From assembly GCA_023227945.1 (NCBI GenBank), contig JALOCC010000006.1, positions 6,968 to 70,967 of the forward strand: a stretch of 64,000 nt of DNA, in the 5' to 3' direction. Under the pieces are notes generated by a model that was not told the DNA's origin, did no database searches, and saw nothing but the letters and a program-made list of their open reading frames with translations. Position 1 is the stretch's first letter, and each line of letters opens with the position of its first letter. A program made the position numbers and the translations under genes. This document shows positions 17,103 through 27,034 of the stretch, piece after piece. Source of the stretch: Candidatus Omnitrophota bacterium. GTDB lineage: Bacteria > Omnitrophota > Gorgyraeia > Duberdicusellales > 4484-171.

Positions 17103-17420
17103 ATGAAAGAGATTGTCAATGAAATCCTGAAAGAGGAAGAGGCAGCACGAAAAATAATTGAAAAAACAAAACTTGAGGCTGAAGGTATTATCACGGCTGC
17201 AAAAAATGAAGCTAAAAATTATATTGAAAAAGCGCAAGCAGACCTTAAGCAGCTTTTAGCTCAAAAGCAAGAAGCCGCAGAAAAACTTTTTTATGCAGAA
17301 AAGGAAAAGATTCTAAAAGAGACAGAACAAGAGTGCATCCGCTTACGAAAATCGAAAGAAAAAGATATTTCCGCCATTGCAAAAGCTTATTTTTCGCAGT
17401 TGATAAGTAAACCCCGTTAG
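17103..17420 (+). CDS. ntpF: V/A-type ATPase peripheral-stalk subunit G/H
   Basis: The 105-residue, strongly charged coiled coil (EILKEEEAARKIIEKTKLEAEGII ... KNYIEKAQADLKQLL) opens the ATPase operon, where E. hirae has ntpF. It would pair with subunit E (21609-22256) to form the stator stalk. AGAGG precedes ATG 17103. Its final residues and the TAG stop lie within the left end of an inverted-repeat element (17411-17525), so the last codons (PR-stop) come from that element. Confidence 0.75.
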   Translation: MKEIVNEILKEEEAARKIIEKTKLEAEGIITAAKNEAKNYIEKAQADLKQLLAQKQEAAEKLFYAEKEKILKETEQECIRLRKSKEKDISAIAKAYFSQLISKPR

Positions 17421-17525
17421 AGAATTTTGTCTTTTAACGGGTGATTGCCTTGGCGGTGACATCAAGACACCGCTAGTTTATGGATGCTTGATACCGATTC
17501 TGTCGGTATTTTTCTCTAACGGGGT
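17411..17525. repeat. Element with 14-bp perfect inverted ends (CCCCGTTAGAG type), copy 1
   Basis: ACCCCGTTAGAGAA at 17411-17424 is exactly complementary to TTCTCTAACGGGGT at 17512-17525. Inside are two smaller stems, GCGGTG/CACCGC and ATACCGA/TCGGTAT, consistent with a branched RNA or a miniature mobile element. The left end supplies the stop codon of ntpF; the right end sits 13 nt before the ntpC start. A second copy with the same ends but a different interior is at 53845-53931, in the hisF leader. Confidence 0.75.
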
Positions 17526-17538
17526 AAAAAAGAATAAA

Positions 17539-18579
17539 ATGTTAGACCTTACCAAGTATTCCTTCGCAAACGCTAAGATTCGTGCAATGCTCTCCTACCT
17601 CATAGACGCGGATTATTTCAAGCGGCTAGTTGAAGCACAAGATTTTTACGAATTACTTGATTTTTTAAAGAAAACTTCCTATAAGGATATTGCCGAAAAG
17701 ATTAACAGGGAAGAAGTAAATCTTGAACGTTTAGAGAAAGAATTAGTATTGAATGATTTGCATATATATAAAAAAGTCTACGGAATGCTTCCCACAAATA
17801 CAGAAAAGAACTTCGTTGCTCTTTTAACTCAGCGTTTCGAAATAGATGAACTTAAGACAGTGCTTAGAATATGGCATAAGAAAATGGAAGTTGAGTTAAG
17901 TGATTACATTCTAGGAGAGAAAGTAATTTTTGATATTGATTTCAAAAAGATTCTTTCCTGCCAGAATATAGAAGAGATAATACTCATACTTGATGAAACT
18001 TCTTACAAGAAGCCGCTCCTTACGGCAAAAGACAGATTTAAGGAGAGAAACTCCACATTTTACCTTGAAAGCGCCCTGGATATAGATTATTACCAAAGGC
18101 TTATTCTATATTGCGAGAAATTATCTTCGTACGATAAAAAGATTTCGCGCAAAATATTAGGCATAGAAATTGATATCGAAAATATAAACTCATTAATACG
18201 CTTAAGAAAATACTATTCGTTAAGTATGTCTGCGATGATGGATGTTGTTATTCCGGGCGGAGAAAAAATCGATAAAGACAGCGTAAGAAACTTTTATACA
18301 ACCGACGGCCTTTCAAAAATAGTAGAAGGCGTTGCCCTTGGCCCGTATGCTAAAGTAAAAGAATTGGTTGAAGCAAATATATATTTTATCGAAAATTTCC
18401 TTTACGAAATTCTTTTAAGAGAGATAAGGCGTGTATTGGCGGGTTTTCCTTTTACGATCGGAACCATTATCGGATATTTAATATTAAAGCGCAGGGAAAC
18501 TAAAAATCTTATTTCGTTAATCTACGCTAAAAGTTTGGGCGAAAAAAACGAAGATATATCGCATTTGATTGGAATTTAA
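17539..18579 (+). CDS. ntpC: V/A-type ATPase subunit C (rotor-stalk socket, subunit d)
   Basis: The 346-residue helical protein begins KYSFANAKIRAMLSYLIDADYFKRL, the typical N-terminus of archaeal-type subunit C. It continues with the repeated helical pattern of that family (FVALLTQRFEIDELKTVLR; IDIENINSLIRLRKYYSLS). It forms the funnel joining the central axle to the c-ring. I chose ATG 17539: an earlier ATG (17488) would translate the interior of the inverted-repeat element and adds an unconserved leader. Confidence 0.85.
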   Translation: MLDLTKYSFANAKIRAMLSYLIDADYFKRLVEAQDFYELLDFLKKTSYKDIAEKINREEVNLERLEKELVLNDLHIYKKVYGMLPTNTEKNFVALLTQRFEIDELKTVLRIWHKKMEVELSDYILGEKVIFDIDFKKILSCQNIEEIILILDETSYKKPLLTAKDRFKERNSTFYLESALDIDYYQRLILYCEKLSSYDKKISRKILGIEIDIENINSLIRLRKYYSLSMSAMMDVVIPGGEKIDKDSVRNFYTTDGLSKIVEGVALGPYAKVKELVEANIYFIENFLYEILLREIRRVLAGFPFTIGTIIGYLILKRRETKNLISLIYAKSLGEKNEDISHLIGI

Positions 18580-18594
18580 AACTAATGATTAATG

Positions 18595-18709
18595 TAATAA
18601 CCAATAACCAAGATACAATAACCAAACAAATCCCAATAACCAATAATCAATAACCAAATAATTCTTTTCTAAACCGTTTGGTTATTGGAAATTGGAGCTT
18701 GGTTATTTA
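18595..18709. repeat. Imperfect palindrome, ATAACCAATAACCAA word family (copy 1)
   Basis: The left arm is tandem AACCAATAACCAAG and CAATAACC words; the right arm is TTTGGTTATTGG and GGAGCTTGGTTATT. The left arm is nearly identical over about 50 bp to the copy at 28751-28887. It fills the ntpC-ntpI gap. Confidence 0.75.
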
Positions 18710-18730
18710 TAAATTTTAAAGGACGAAAAC

Positions 18731-20653
18731 ATGTTTACTTCTTCTTCAATGGACATATTGAGCATGATTGTCTTTAAGGACAAGATAGAAGAGGTTTTTT
18801 CCCGTCTTGTTAAGCTTGGTATTTTTCAACCCGTTGACATTCGAAAGATAGAAGAAGAAGTAAGCAGTCTTACTTCCCTTGAGATAGAAAAAGAAAGTAC
18901 TGAATTGCAGGCGCTTGAAATCTCTTTTAGGGAAATTTCACGCAAGCTCAATCTTTCGATTGTGCCTTCCCGGGACATAGAATCTTTTTCCATTGAAAGC
19001 ATAAAAGGAGTTTTTAAGTCACTCGACGAAAAACTTTCGGTAAGCTTATCGGAAAGGCAGGATTTGGTAGAGGAACTTAAAACTACTGAATCGATGTTTG
19101 CCCAAATCCGGGATTATTTTGTTTTTCCGCTGAAACGTGGAACTTTCTATTCTTTTCTTCAGGTTAATCTCGGCAAGGTAGATGAGAAAAACATACCGGT
19201 GCTTGAGCGAAGCCTTCGTGAAATTCCGCATCTCTTCTATCCGATTAGAAAACAGGATACTTTCATAGTTACGCTAATCATAGGTTTACGAAGGGATAGG
19301 GTTGTTATTGAAAAAATTCTAAAAGATGTTGCGTGGCAAGAAATAGATTTTCCTGAGAATGCCCGGGGGTTATCCGGTGATGTTGAAACCAAATTAAAAG
19401 ATAAAATAGAAGGGTGCAAGAAACGTATAGCCGAGATAGATCAGCATATAAAAAAACAGGCGCAGGAAAGCCAGGGAATCTTAAGTAAAATACGTGCGTT
19501 TATCGTTTTGAAAAAATCTTTAATCGAGGCAAAAAAATATTCTTACGCGACAGACAAAACCGTTATACTTTCAGGTTGGGTATTGCATAAGGATAGGGAT
19601 AAAGTAACTAATGAAATAAAAAATATAGCCGGTGTTTCGTATATTGAGAAAAAAAGAGCAGAAGATTTAAATATTGCAAAAGAGGATATCCCGGTGCGTC
19701 TCGAGCATAACGCGATATTTAAGCCTTTTGAACTTCTTATAAATTCATACGGCATTCCTCGTTACGGAACAATTGACCCTACCATATTTGTTGCGATCAG
19801 CTTTTTAGTCATGTTTGGTGCAATGTTCGGAGATTTAGGCCAGGGGTTGTCGCTTGCATTTGTCGGCTTGCTCATAAAAAGAGCCAAAAATATAAAAATA
19901 AAGCAGGCCTCAACGCTTCTTGTTTACTGCGGTATAAGTTCGGCTATTTTCGGCGCTCTTTACGGAAGTGTTTTCGGATATGAAGAGATAATTCCCGCTA
20001 TCTGGATAAGGCCGATGGAAAATATTTTAGAGATTTTTAAAATAAGTGTAATGTTTGGCATAATAATTATTACTCTGGGTATATTGGTTAATGTAATAAA
20101 TGCGCTGCGGGATAAAGATTATATAAAGGCCCTGTTCGATAAATCCGGATTAATTACCGGAATAATTTACTGGCTTGCTATCGCGCTGACAAGTAAATTG
20201 TTTGTTGCCGAGAAGAATATTCCCTCGATTTATCTGATTTTGATTTTCGCAGGGCTTGCCCTTATATTTCTAAAACCGGTCATAGAAACTACTTTTAAGA
20301 AGAAAAAAGAAAAAGAAAGCTTATTCGTTTCTTTTATGGAAAGCCTTGTGGATATTTTGGAAATAATAATGGGCTATCTTGCTAATACTGTTTCTTTTAT
20401 ACGTATTGCGGCGTTTTCTCTTGCCCACGCAGGCCTGTTTCTTGCGATTTTTGAGCTTTCTCGCCTGCTAAAAGATGTGGGAGGAGTACCTTTGTCAGCC
20501 CTGGTAATAATTTTAGGAAATATTCTTATAGTTTTACTGGAAGGCCTCGTTGTAAGCATACAGTCGCTTCGTTTAAATTATTATGAATTTTTTTCCAAGT
20601 TCTTTGTAACCGGCAAGCACGCTTATAAACCATTGACAATGAGTGAGCATTGA
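18731..20653 (+). CDS. ntpI: V/A-type ATPase subunit I (membrane subunit a)
   Basis: The 640-residue protein has a cytoplasmic N-terminal half (residues 1 to about 350, coiled-coil stator contact) and a C-terminal half with about seven to eight helices forming the ion half-channels. The conserved segment NTVSFIRIAAFSLAHAGLF contains the Arg expected to oppose the c-ring carboxylate. GDLGQGLSLA and SLRLNYYEFFSKFF are other family hallmarks. It is separated from ntpC by a palindromic repeat, and AAAGGACGAAAAC precedes the ATG. Confidence 0.92.
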   Translation: MFTSSSMDILSMIVFKDKIEEVFSRLVKLGIFQPVDIRKIEEEVSSLTSLEIEKESTELQALEISFREISRKLNLSIVPSRDIESFSIESIKGVFKSLDEKLSVSLSERQDLVEELKTTESMFAQIRDYFVFPLKRGTFYSFLQVNLGKVDEKNIPVLERSLREIPHLFYPIRKQDTFIVTLIIGLRRDRVVIEKILKDVAWQEIDFPENARGLSGDVETKLKDKIEGCKKRIAEIDQHIKKQAQESQGILSKIRAFIVLKKSLIEAKKYSYATDKTVILSGWVLHKDRDKVTNEIKNIAGVSYIEKKRAEDLNIAKEDIPVRLEHNAIFKPFELLINSYGIPRYGTIDPTIFVAISFLVMFGAMFGDLGQGLSLAFVGLLIKRAKNIKIKQASTLLVYCGISSAIFGALYGSVFGYEEIIPAIWIRPMENILEIFKISVMFGIIIITLGILVNVINALRDKDYIKALFDKSGLITGIIYWLAIALTSKLFVAEKNIPSIYLILIFAGLALIFLKPVIETTFKKKKEKESLFVSFMESLVDILEIIMGYLANTVSFIRIAAFSLAHAGLFLAIFELSRLLKDVGGVPLSALVIILGNILIVLLEGLVVSIQSLRLNYYEFFSKFFVTGKHAYKPLTMSEH

Positions 20654-20699
20654 GTTAAACTTAACGGTTTTGAATGAGGCCAACATTTTTTCGGCGCCC

Positions 20700-21180
<481 letters not shown>

Positions 21181-21293
21181 ACGCGAATGTACGCTAATCT
21201 AACGCGAATGGTCGCGAATAGATTTATTAGCGTGAATTAGCGTTTATACCTTAATCATCTATGAAGGTATGAATTTGCGATAATTCGCGTAAA
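21181..21293. repeat. Imperfect palindrome, CGCGAATT word family (copy 3)
   Basis: ACGCGAATGTACGCTAATC and ACGCGAATGGTCGCGAAT on the left; ATTAGCGTGAATTAGCG, TATACCTTAATC / GAAGGTAT and ATAATTCGCGT on the right. It fills the gap between ntpK and the next ATPase gene and ends 4 nt before its start. Confidence 0.7.
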
Positions 21294-21297
21294 CAAA

Positions 21298-21600
21298 ATG
21301 ACATTTTTCTGTATTGCAGATAAAGAAAGCAGCCTGGGTTTTAAATTCTCAGGAATAGAGACCAGGGAAATTTCAACTAAATCCGAAGCCTTAGAGGCTT
21401 TTAATGTTGCATTAGCCCTAGAGAACGTCGGAATTATAATTATAACCGAAAAAGCTGCTTCTTTTATAAGAGACAAGGTCAATCAGTTTCTTTATCGTGA
21501 AGAGCTTCCGCTCATACTAGAAGTTCCTTCTAGGGGCCCTGTGAAAAAGCGAAAGAGCGTTTCTGAATCTTTAAAGGAAATGATAGGCATAAGCGTATAA
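21298..21600 (+). CDS. ntpG: V/A-type ATPase subunit F
   Basis: The 100-residue central-rotor subunit partners subunit D. FFCIADKESSLGFKFSGIETREI and ALENVGIIIITEKAASFIRDKV match the subunit F Rossmann-like core, and LILEVPSRGP is its conserved later strand. No RBS is visible because the upstream palindrome reaches to 4 nt before the ATG, so translation may depend on how that element folds or on coupling. Confidence 0.88.
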   Translation: MTFFCIADKESSLGFKFSGIETREISTKSEALEAFNVALALENVGIIIITEKAASFIRDKVNQFLYREELPLILEVPSRGPVKKRKSVSESLKEMIGISV

Positions 21601-21608
21601 AATATCCT

Positions 21609-22256
21609 ATGAGAGTAAAAGAAGAAAATTATCTGAAGGAAAACATAGAAAATGCCGGGGAGATCCGCAAGAAAATCCACGAAGAAACCGAGTATGAAAC
21701 AAAAGAAATACTCGCCCGCGCAAAAACTTTGGCTAAAAACTTGCTAAATGATACAAAGCTTGCCGCAGAAAAGAATAAAGCAGACGGCCTCCTTGAATTA
21801 GAAAAGAAAATAAGCACAATTAAGGAAAGAATTTTCTCCGCGCTTAATCTTGAAAAAAAGCGAATAATCATAGGGGAGAAAAGTAAATTCATAGAGGAAG
21901 TGTTTCTTGAGGTAAACATTCAGGCAAAAGCTTTTCGAGGCCAACAGGAGTATATTCCGTTCTTAAAGAAAATAATTTTAGAAGCAATCGAGATTATAGC
22001 AACCGGAAATTTGGAGATTCTTTATTCCCCCTTGGATGAAAAAATAATTAATGATAGTTTTATCGCGGAAGTCAAAAATTTGTGTCAAAGTAGGACGAAC
22101 CAGGAAATTTCGCTGAAATTTACGAAAAGTGATTTTAATGATATAGGGTTTATCATACAATCTCTTGATGGCAGGTTGATTTATGATGCGAGATTTGCTT
22201 CGCGGATGAAATTGGCACAGGATGATGTTTATATGGACTTATTGAGGAAATTATAG
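21609..22256 (+). CDS. ntpE: V/A-type ATPase subunit E (peripheral stalk)
   Basis: The 215-residue protein has an N-terminal Glu/Lys-rich coiled coil (residues 1 to about 110) and a C-terminal alpha/beta domain (FLKKIILEAIEIIATGNLEILYSP ... IGFIIQSLDGRLIYDARFASRM), the classic subunit E layout. It starts 8 nt after subunit F. It dimerises with the G/H subunit at 17103 and contacts subunits A/B through the C-terminal domain. Confidence 0.85.
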   Translation: MRVKEENYLKENIENAGEIRKKIHEETEYETKEILARAKTLAKNLLNDTKLAAEKNKADGLLELEKKISTIKERIFSALNLEKKRIIIGEKSKFIEEVFLEVNIQAKAFRGQQEYIPFLKKIILEAIEIIATGNLEILYSPLDEKIINDSFIAEVKNLCQSRTNQEISLKFTKSDFNDIGFIIQSLDGRLIYDARFASRMKLAQDDVYMDLLRKL

Positions 22257-22280
22257 ATGTCAGATACCGGAAAACTATAT

Positions 22281-22390
22281 TTAACGCGAACACACGCGAA
22301 TCTAACGCTAATATTCGCGAATGGAAAAAATGAGACAAAAAATTATTCGCGGCCATTCGCGTTTGATTTGCGAGAATTAGCGTTTAAAAA
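22281..22390. repeat. Imperfect palindrome, CGCGAATT word family (copy 4)
   Basis: AACGCGAACACACGCGAATC on the left is mirrored by ATTCGCGGCCATTCGCGTT and GCGAGAATTAGCGTTTA on the right, with a variable centre. It occupies the ntpE-ntpA gap. Confidence 0.7.
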
Positions 22391-22404
22391 AGGTTAAAAT
22401 CGAT

Positions 22405-24162
22405 ATGGCAAATATTGCAGGCCGTGTATTTAGGGTTGTGGGCCCGGTTGTAGAAATCGAAGAGGTTACCACGCTTCGCATGCTGGATATGGTTGAGGTG
22501 GGCGATGAGCATCTGATTGGAGAAGTCGTGCGCCTTAAGGAAGATAAGGCGTATGTGCAAGTCTACGAAGACACAACTTCAATCAAAGCAGGGGACCCTG
22601 TTTACAGCGATGGTTTCCCTTTATCTGTAGAATTGGGGCCGGGACTTATTGGAAAGATTTACGATGGAATACAAAGGCCGCTTGAAGCAATAAAGGAAAA
22701 AGAAGGTATTTTTATAAAACGGGGAGTTCATGTGTCAGCCTTGGATAGAAATAGAAAGTGGCATTTTTTACCTGTAAAAAAAGAAAACACGGATATAAAA
22801 CGGGGAGAATTCCTGGGAGAAGTTACGGAAACCGCTTTAATAAAGCATAAAATAATGGCGCATCCAACAGTAGAAGGTAAATTAAAATGGATTGCTAAAG
22901 AAGGGCAATATCTACTTTCGGAAAAAATTGCTATAGTAGAAAAAGATGGGCAAGATATAGACGTGTTTATGCGGAGCCGCTGGCCGGTCAGAAAACCCCG
23001 GCCATATCTGGAACGCGAAACCGTAAGTGAGCCTTTAATTACTGGACAACGCGTAATAGACACGCTTTTCCCTGTTGCCAAAGGCGGCTGCGTTGCGATT
23101 CCCGGAGGATTTGGAACGGGCAAAACTGTCGTGCAGCATCAGCTGGCTAAATGGAGCAATGCTGATATTGTTGTGTTCGTTGGTTGTGGTGAGCGCGGTA
23201 ATGAAATGACCGATGTCTTATTAAATTTTCCAAAGTTAATTGACCCGCGCACAGGCAGGGCTCTTTCTGAGCGAACAATTTTCATAGCAAACACTTCAAA
23301 CATGCCTGTTGCGGCGCGCGAGGCAAGCATTTACACCGGAATTACGCTCGCGGAATATTACAGGGATATGGGTTATAATGTCGCTTTAATGGCGGATTCA
23401 ACTTCCCGCTGGGCAGAGGCGCTTCGTGAGCTTTCCGGCCGCTTAGAAGAAATGCCTCTGGAAGAAGGGTTTCCGGCATACTTACCTTCAAGGCTTGCTG
23501 AATTTTATGAACGTGCCGGTAAAGTAAAAACTTTAAACAAAGACGACGGTTCAATTACAATTATTGCTTCCATATCACCGCAGGGAGGAGATTTCTCCGA
23601 ACCGGTTACATCACACACGAAAAGATTTATAAGATGCTTCTGGGCTCTTGACAGGGATTTGGCTAACGCCAGGCATTATCCATCAATCAGCTGGATAGAC
23701 AGTTATTCCGAATATCTTGATGACGTGAAAGAGTGGTGGCATAAAAATATTGACGAAAACTGGCTTAAGTTTCGTTATGAAATTATGGAGCTTTTGCAAA
23801 GAGAGCAAAGGCTGCTTCAGGTTGTAAAGCTGGTAGGGCCTGATGTTTTGCCTCAGACCCAGCGGCTTATACTTGAAATCTGCAGTATATTTAAGAATAC
23901 ATTTCTTCAGCAAAGCGCATTCGATAGTGTAGATACTTATTCCTCAGCCCGTAAACAATTTCTAATGTTAAAAATAATCCTTCTGTTTTTCCATAAAAGC
24001 GAAGAACTGGTTAAAAAAGGAATAAACGTAAATGAAATAAGAGAGACTACAATCTACAAGGAAATTATGCGCATGAAACTTACCTATACTGAAAGTGACC
24101 TTGAAAAATTAGCCAAATTACCTGAAAAAATAGATGAAGCTTTGGCAGAGCTGAGTATTTAA
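22405..24162 (+). CDS. ntpA: V/A-type ATPase catalytic subunit A
   Basis: The 585-residue catalytic subunit hydrolyses or makes ATP in the V1/A1 head. The order is beta-barrel ([16 protein letters not shown]), the non-homologous bulge characteristic of A subunits ([21 protein letters not shown] ... [13 protein letters not shown]), then the nucleotide domain. The P-loop reads GGFGTGKTV rather than the more usual [22 protein letters not shown] (catalytic Glu) and [15 protein letters not shown] follow. Length and motifs are complete. Confidence 0.95.
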   Translation: MANIAGRVFRVVGPVVEIEEVTTLRMLDMVEVGDEHLIGEVVRLKEDKAYVQVYEDTTSIKAGDPVYSDGFPLSVELGPGLIGKIYDGIQRPLEAIKEKEGIFIKRGVHVSALDRNRKWHFLPVKKENTDIKRGEFLGEVTETALIKHKIMAHPTVEGKLKWIAKEGQYLLSEKIAIVEKDGQDIDVFMRSRWPVRKPRPYLERETVSEPLITGQRVIDTLFPVAKGGCVAIPGGFGTGKTVVQHQLAKWSNADIVVFVGCGERGNEMTDVLLNFPKLIDPRTGRALSERTIFIANTSNMPVAAREASIYTGITLAEYYRDMGYNVALMADSTSRWAEALRELSGRLEEMPLEEGFPAYLPSRLAEFYERAGKVKTLNKDDGSITIIASISPQGGDFSEPVTSHTKRFIRCFWALDRDLANARHYPSISWIDSYSEYLDDVKEWWHKNIDENWLKFRYEIMELLQREQRLLQVVKLVGPDVLPQTQRLILEICSIFKNTFLQQSAFDSVDTYSSARKQFLMLKIILLFFHKSEELVKKGINVNEIRETTIYKEIMRMKLTYTESDLEKLAKLPEKIDEALAELSI

Positions 24163-24265
24163 ATATAGTATTAATTTAGTAGTTTGGGAATATAAATATG
24201 TTCACGGAAACAATCCGTCTGAATCCGTCTATGATGTTACTCAGTTAGCTAAACATTTACTAAAT

Positions 24266-25645
24266 ATGAAAGAATATAATTTAAGAGAATATCTTGGTTT
24301 AGATGAAATAGTCGGGCCGGTTTTTGTCATTCGCAATATTCATAATGTCGGTTACAACGAACTGGTTGATATAGTAGATAAGGATGGCAAAACACGGTTA
24401 GGCATAATCATAGAAGCAGGCAAAGGTTATGCTTATGTGGAAGTTTTAGGCGGAACCAGCGGACTTGCTTTAAAATCAAGCAAGGTAAGATTCAAAGAAA
24501 AACCGCTGATGGTCGGAGTTTCGGAGGACGTTTTAGGAAGAGTATTCGACGGGCTCGGCAATCCGCTGGATGGAATGTCTAAGCCGCTTTATGAGGATTA
24601 CGTTAATGTTAATGGTTTTGCAATAAATCCGACTGCGCGCGATTATCCTAAAAACATAATTGAAACAGGCATCTCATCCATAGATGTAATGAATACACTT
24701 ATAAGAGGGCAGAAACTTCCGATATTTTCCGGAAGCGGATTGCCTCATGATTTGATTGCCACTCAGATTGCACGCCAGGCGCACGTAAAGAAAGAAAGTT
24801 TTTGCGTTATCTTTGTAGCCATGGGTGTTAAGTATGATACTGCAAAGTTTTTTATAAAAAGCTTCGAAGACTCAGGAGTCCTTGAGCGGGTAACTATGTT
24901 TTTAAGTCTTGCAGACAGCCCGTCAATTGAAAGGCTGCTTACGCCAAAACTTGCATTAAGCTCGGCCGAATTTTTGGCGTTTAAGAAAAATATGCATGTT
25001 TTAGTAATAATGACTGATATGTCAAACTACTGCGAAGCGCTGCGTGAACTTTCAACCATAAGAGGAGAAATACCAGCCAGGAAGGGCTATCCCGGCTATC
25101 TCTATAGCGACCTGGCAAGTTTGTACGAACGCGCTGGAATGATTAAAGGCATAAATGGTTCGATAACGCAGTTGCCAATACTTACTATGCCTAATGATGA
25201 TATCACGCATCCTATACCCGATTTAACCGGTTACATTACCGAGGGGCAAATTGTTCTGGAAAGGGAAATGTATGCAAGAGGAATATACCCTCCGATAGCA
25301 GGGCTGCCTTCGCTGTCACGTCTTATGAAAGATAATATCGGTGAAGGCCTGACCAGGGAAGACCATTCAGCGCTTGCTTCGCAGCTATTTGCTTGTTATG
25401 CCAAAGTAAAAGATATCCGCGCGCTTGCTTCGATTATAGGGGAAGAAGAGCTTTCGCCTCTTGACAATCTTTATCTTAAATTCGGTGACGATTTCGAAAA
25501 GAAATTCCTAACTCAAAGTTATTATGAGAACCGTTCGCTCGAACAAGGCCTTGATCTTGGGTGGCAGGTGCTTTCGATTTTACCTGCTGATGAGTTGGTC
25601 AGAATACGCGAAGAATTGATAAAGAAATACTATAAAAAACTGTAA
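24266..25645 (+). CDS. ntpB: V/A-type ATPase regulatory subunit B
   Basis: The 459-residue non-catalytic partner of subunit A lacks a true P-loop: the corresponding site reads FSGSGLPHD, the B-subunit signature. [30 protein letters not shown] and [13 protein letters not shown] are further family hallmarks. It lies about 100 nt after ntpA. No strong RBS is visible in the AT-rich gap. Confidence 0.95.
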   Translation: MKEYNLREYLGLDEIVGPVFVIRNIHNVGYNELVDIVDKDGKTRLGIIIEAGKGYAYVEVLGGTSGLALKSSKVRFKEKPLMVGVSEDVLGRVFDGLGNPLDGMSKPLYEDYVNVNGFAINPTARDYPKNIIETGISSIDVMNTLIRGQKLPIFSGSGLPHDLIATQIARQAHVKKESFCVIFVAMGVKYDTAKFFIKSFEDSGVLERVTMFLSLADSPSIERLLTPKLALSSAEFLAFKKNMHVLVIMTDMSNYCEALRELSTIRGEIPARKGYPGYLYSDLASLYERAGMIKGINGSITQLPILTMPNDDITHPIPDLTGYITEGQIVLEREMYARGIYPPIAGLPSLSRLMKDNIGEGLTREDHSALASQLFACYAKVKDIRALASIIGEEELSPLDNLYLKFGDDFEKKFLTQSYYENRSLEQGLDLGWQVLSILPADELVRIREELIKKYYKKL

Positions 25646-25655
25646 AAAGATTAAA

Positions 25656-25728
25656 TTGATGCTGGATACTTGATGCTTGATGTTCATGCCGGAATAAACC
25701 GACGAGTATCTAGAATCTGGCATCAAGT
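25656..25728. repeat. Palindromic repeat, GATACTTGATGC word family
   Basis: TTGATGCTGGATACTTGATGCTTGATG is followed by GGCATCAAGTATCAA. It lies between ntpB and ntpD and is read through in frame with ntpD, so a naive gene call adds about 28 repeat-encoded residues to subunit D. Confidence 0.6.
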
Positions 25729-25753
25729 ATCAAATAGCGATTTAATTAAAATC

Positions 25754-26371
25754 ATGAGAGCAAACATAGCAGCGACAAAAACAAATCTTTTACGGGTAAA
25801 GAAAACCCTTGCGCTTACAGAGGAAGGGTACGAACTGCTTGATGAAAAAAGAAGGCTTCTCATAACTGAATTAACCTCTATAATACATGTTGTAGACAGG
25901 TTTCAGCGCGAGCTGGATGAGGTTTTGGCTAAGGCTTATGTTTTAGTCGATAAGGCAACTATGGTTATGGGAAGGCAAAAACTTGAGGCGCTTAGCATGG
26001 CTATAGACATAAAAAGCTCAGTTACTATTTTCAACCGAAGGATTATGGGCGTGAATATTCCGGCAATAGACCTAAAAATTGTCGAAAATGAACCGTATTA
26101 TAGCCCGGTAGGCGTAAGCTTCTATGCCGATGAAGTAGTTGTAAGGTTCAAGGAGGTTCTCAGATTAATTTCCCAGCTCGCCGAGAAAAAAATCGCATTA
26201 CTACGCATTGCAAAGGAAGTACAAAAGATTATAAGAAAAGTAAATGCTCTTGAAAAAATCCATCTACCGTTCTACAGGCAAACCCTTAAATATATAAACG
26301 ATAGCCTTGAAGAAGAAGCTCGGGAATCATTCTCGATGCTTAAGCTTATCAAGGAAAGGCTGGGTAGGTAA
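25754..26371 (+). CDS. ntpD: V/A-type ATPase subunit D (central rotor shaft)
   Basis: The 205-residue coiled-coil axle begins NIAATKTNLLRVKKTLALTEEGYELLDEKRRLL, aligning with the usual NPTRMELLRLKKRL..A..G..LLK.KRD start of subunit D. The C-terminal helix ends with ALEKIHLPFYRQTLKYINDSLEEEARE. ATG 25754 fits this family start. Upstream in-frame starts (ATG 25673, TTG 25670) would translate a palindromic repeat. Its TAA overlaps the next ATG by one base. Confidence 0.88.
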   Translation: MRANIAATKTNLLRVKKTLALTEEGYELLDEKRRLLITELTSIIHVVDRFQRELDEVLAKAYVLVDKATMVMGRQKLEALSMAIDIKSSVTIFNRRIMGVNIPAIDLKIVENEPYYSPVGVSFYADEVVVRFKEVLRLISQLAEKKIALLRIAKEVQKIIRKVNALEKIHLPFYRQTLKYINDSLEEEARESFSMLKLIKERLGR

Positions 26372-26859
26372 TGGCGAAAATATTAAATATCGCGGTTTCT
26401 CTTTCCGGAAGTGCGGCGTCATTGATTACGGCAAAATACGCAATTTATCTTTCAAGGCAATTAAATGCCAAACTTTACGCCATATATGTAGTAGATGCCA
26501 GGAGCTTGCATGAGCTGCTTAAGACAAGAATATTCGTAGAGATCGAGGCTGTTGAGTATGAGCGTGATTTAAAAGACCAGGGTGTAAATGTTATTGAGAG
26601 GGTAAGGAAAATGGCTGAAATAAAAAAGGTTGAATACGAGGGCTTGCTTCTTAATGGTGTGGTGCACGAGGAAGTAGTAAATAAGGTTAGAGAGCTTTCG
26701 GCCGGTTTGCTGGTTATAGGAGAGCTGAAAGAAATCGTTTCGCGCCGGGAAATATTTTACGATGAAGGAGAGAGGATTTTTAGGGAGTCGCCTTGCCCGG
26801 TTGTAGTTGTTAAGAATCCCGAAGAGGTTGAAAGGCTGTATAAAGAGGTAGAACAATAA
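26371..26859 (+). CDS. Universal stress protein (UspA) family
   Basis: A 162-residue single-domain Usp-like alpha/beta protein: KILNIAVSLSGSAASLITAKYAIYLSRQLNAKLYAIYVV at the start, LLVIGELKE and FRESPCPVVVVKNP at the end. The ATP-binding G-2x-G-9x-G-S/T motif is not clearly present. The 1-nt overlap with ntpD makes it part of the ATPase transcript. Its role there is unknown; regulation of ATPase expression or activity is only a guess. Confidence 0.78.
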   Translation: MAKILNIAVSLSGSAASLITAKYAIYLSRQLNAKLYAIYVVDARSLHELLKTRIFVEIEAVEYERDLKDQGVNVIERVRKMAEIKKVEYEGLLLNGVVHEEVVNKVRELSAGLLVIGELKEIVSRREIFYDEGERIFRESPCPVVVVKNPEEVERLYKEVEQ

Positions 26860-26863
26860 GTAA

Positions 26864-27015
26864 TACACGAATTTCCACGTCCCGCCCCTTAGTGTTTTTA
26901 TAAAGCGGGATCCCGCCAAAGGCGGGAAATTAAAAACGAATTACCGCGAATTTTTTATTCACGATATATAATTTTCATCCGTGGTCATTTGTATATAATT
27001 CGTGGATATTAGTGT
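26864..27015. repeat. Imperfect palindrome, CACGAATT/CGTGGATATT subfamily with nested GC hairpin
   Basis: TACACGAATTTCCACG on the left pairs with CGTGGATATTAGTGT on the right. GCGGGATCCCGCC and GCCAAAGGCGGGA palindromes are nested between. The right end is 6 nt before the Shine-Dalgarno of the PTS IIA gene. Same subfamily as 13846-13908. Confidence 0.65.
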
Positions 27016-27034
27016 CAACAGGAGGTCGTACACA

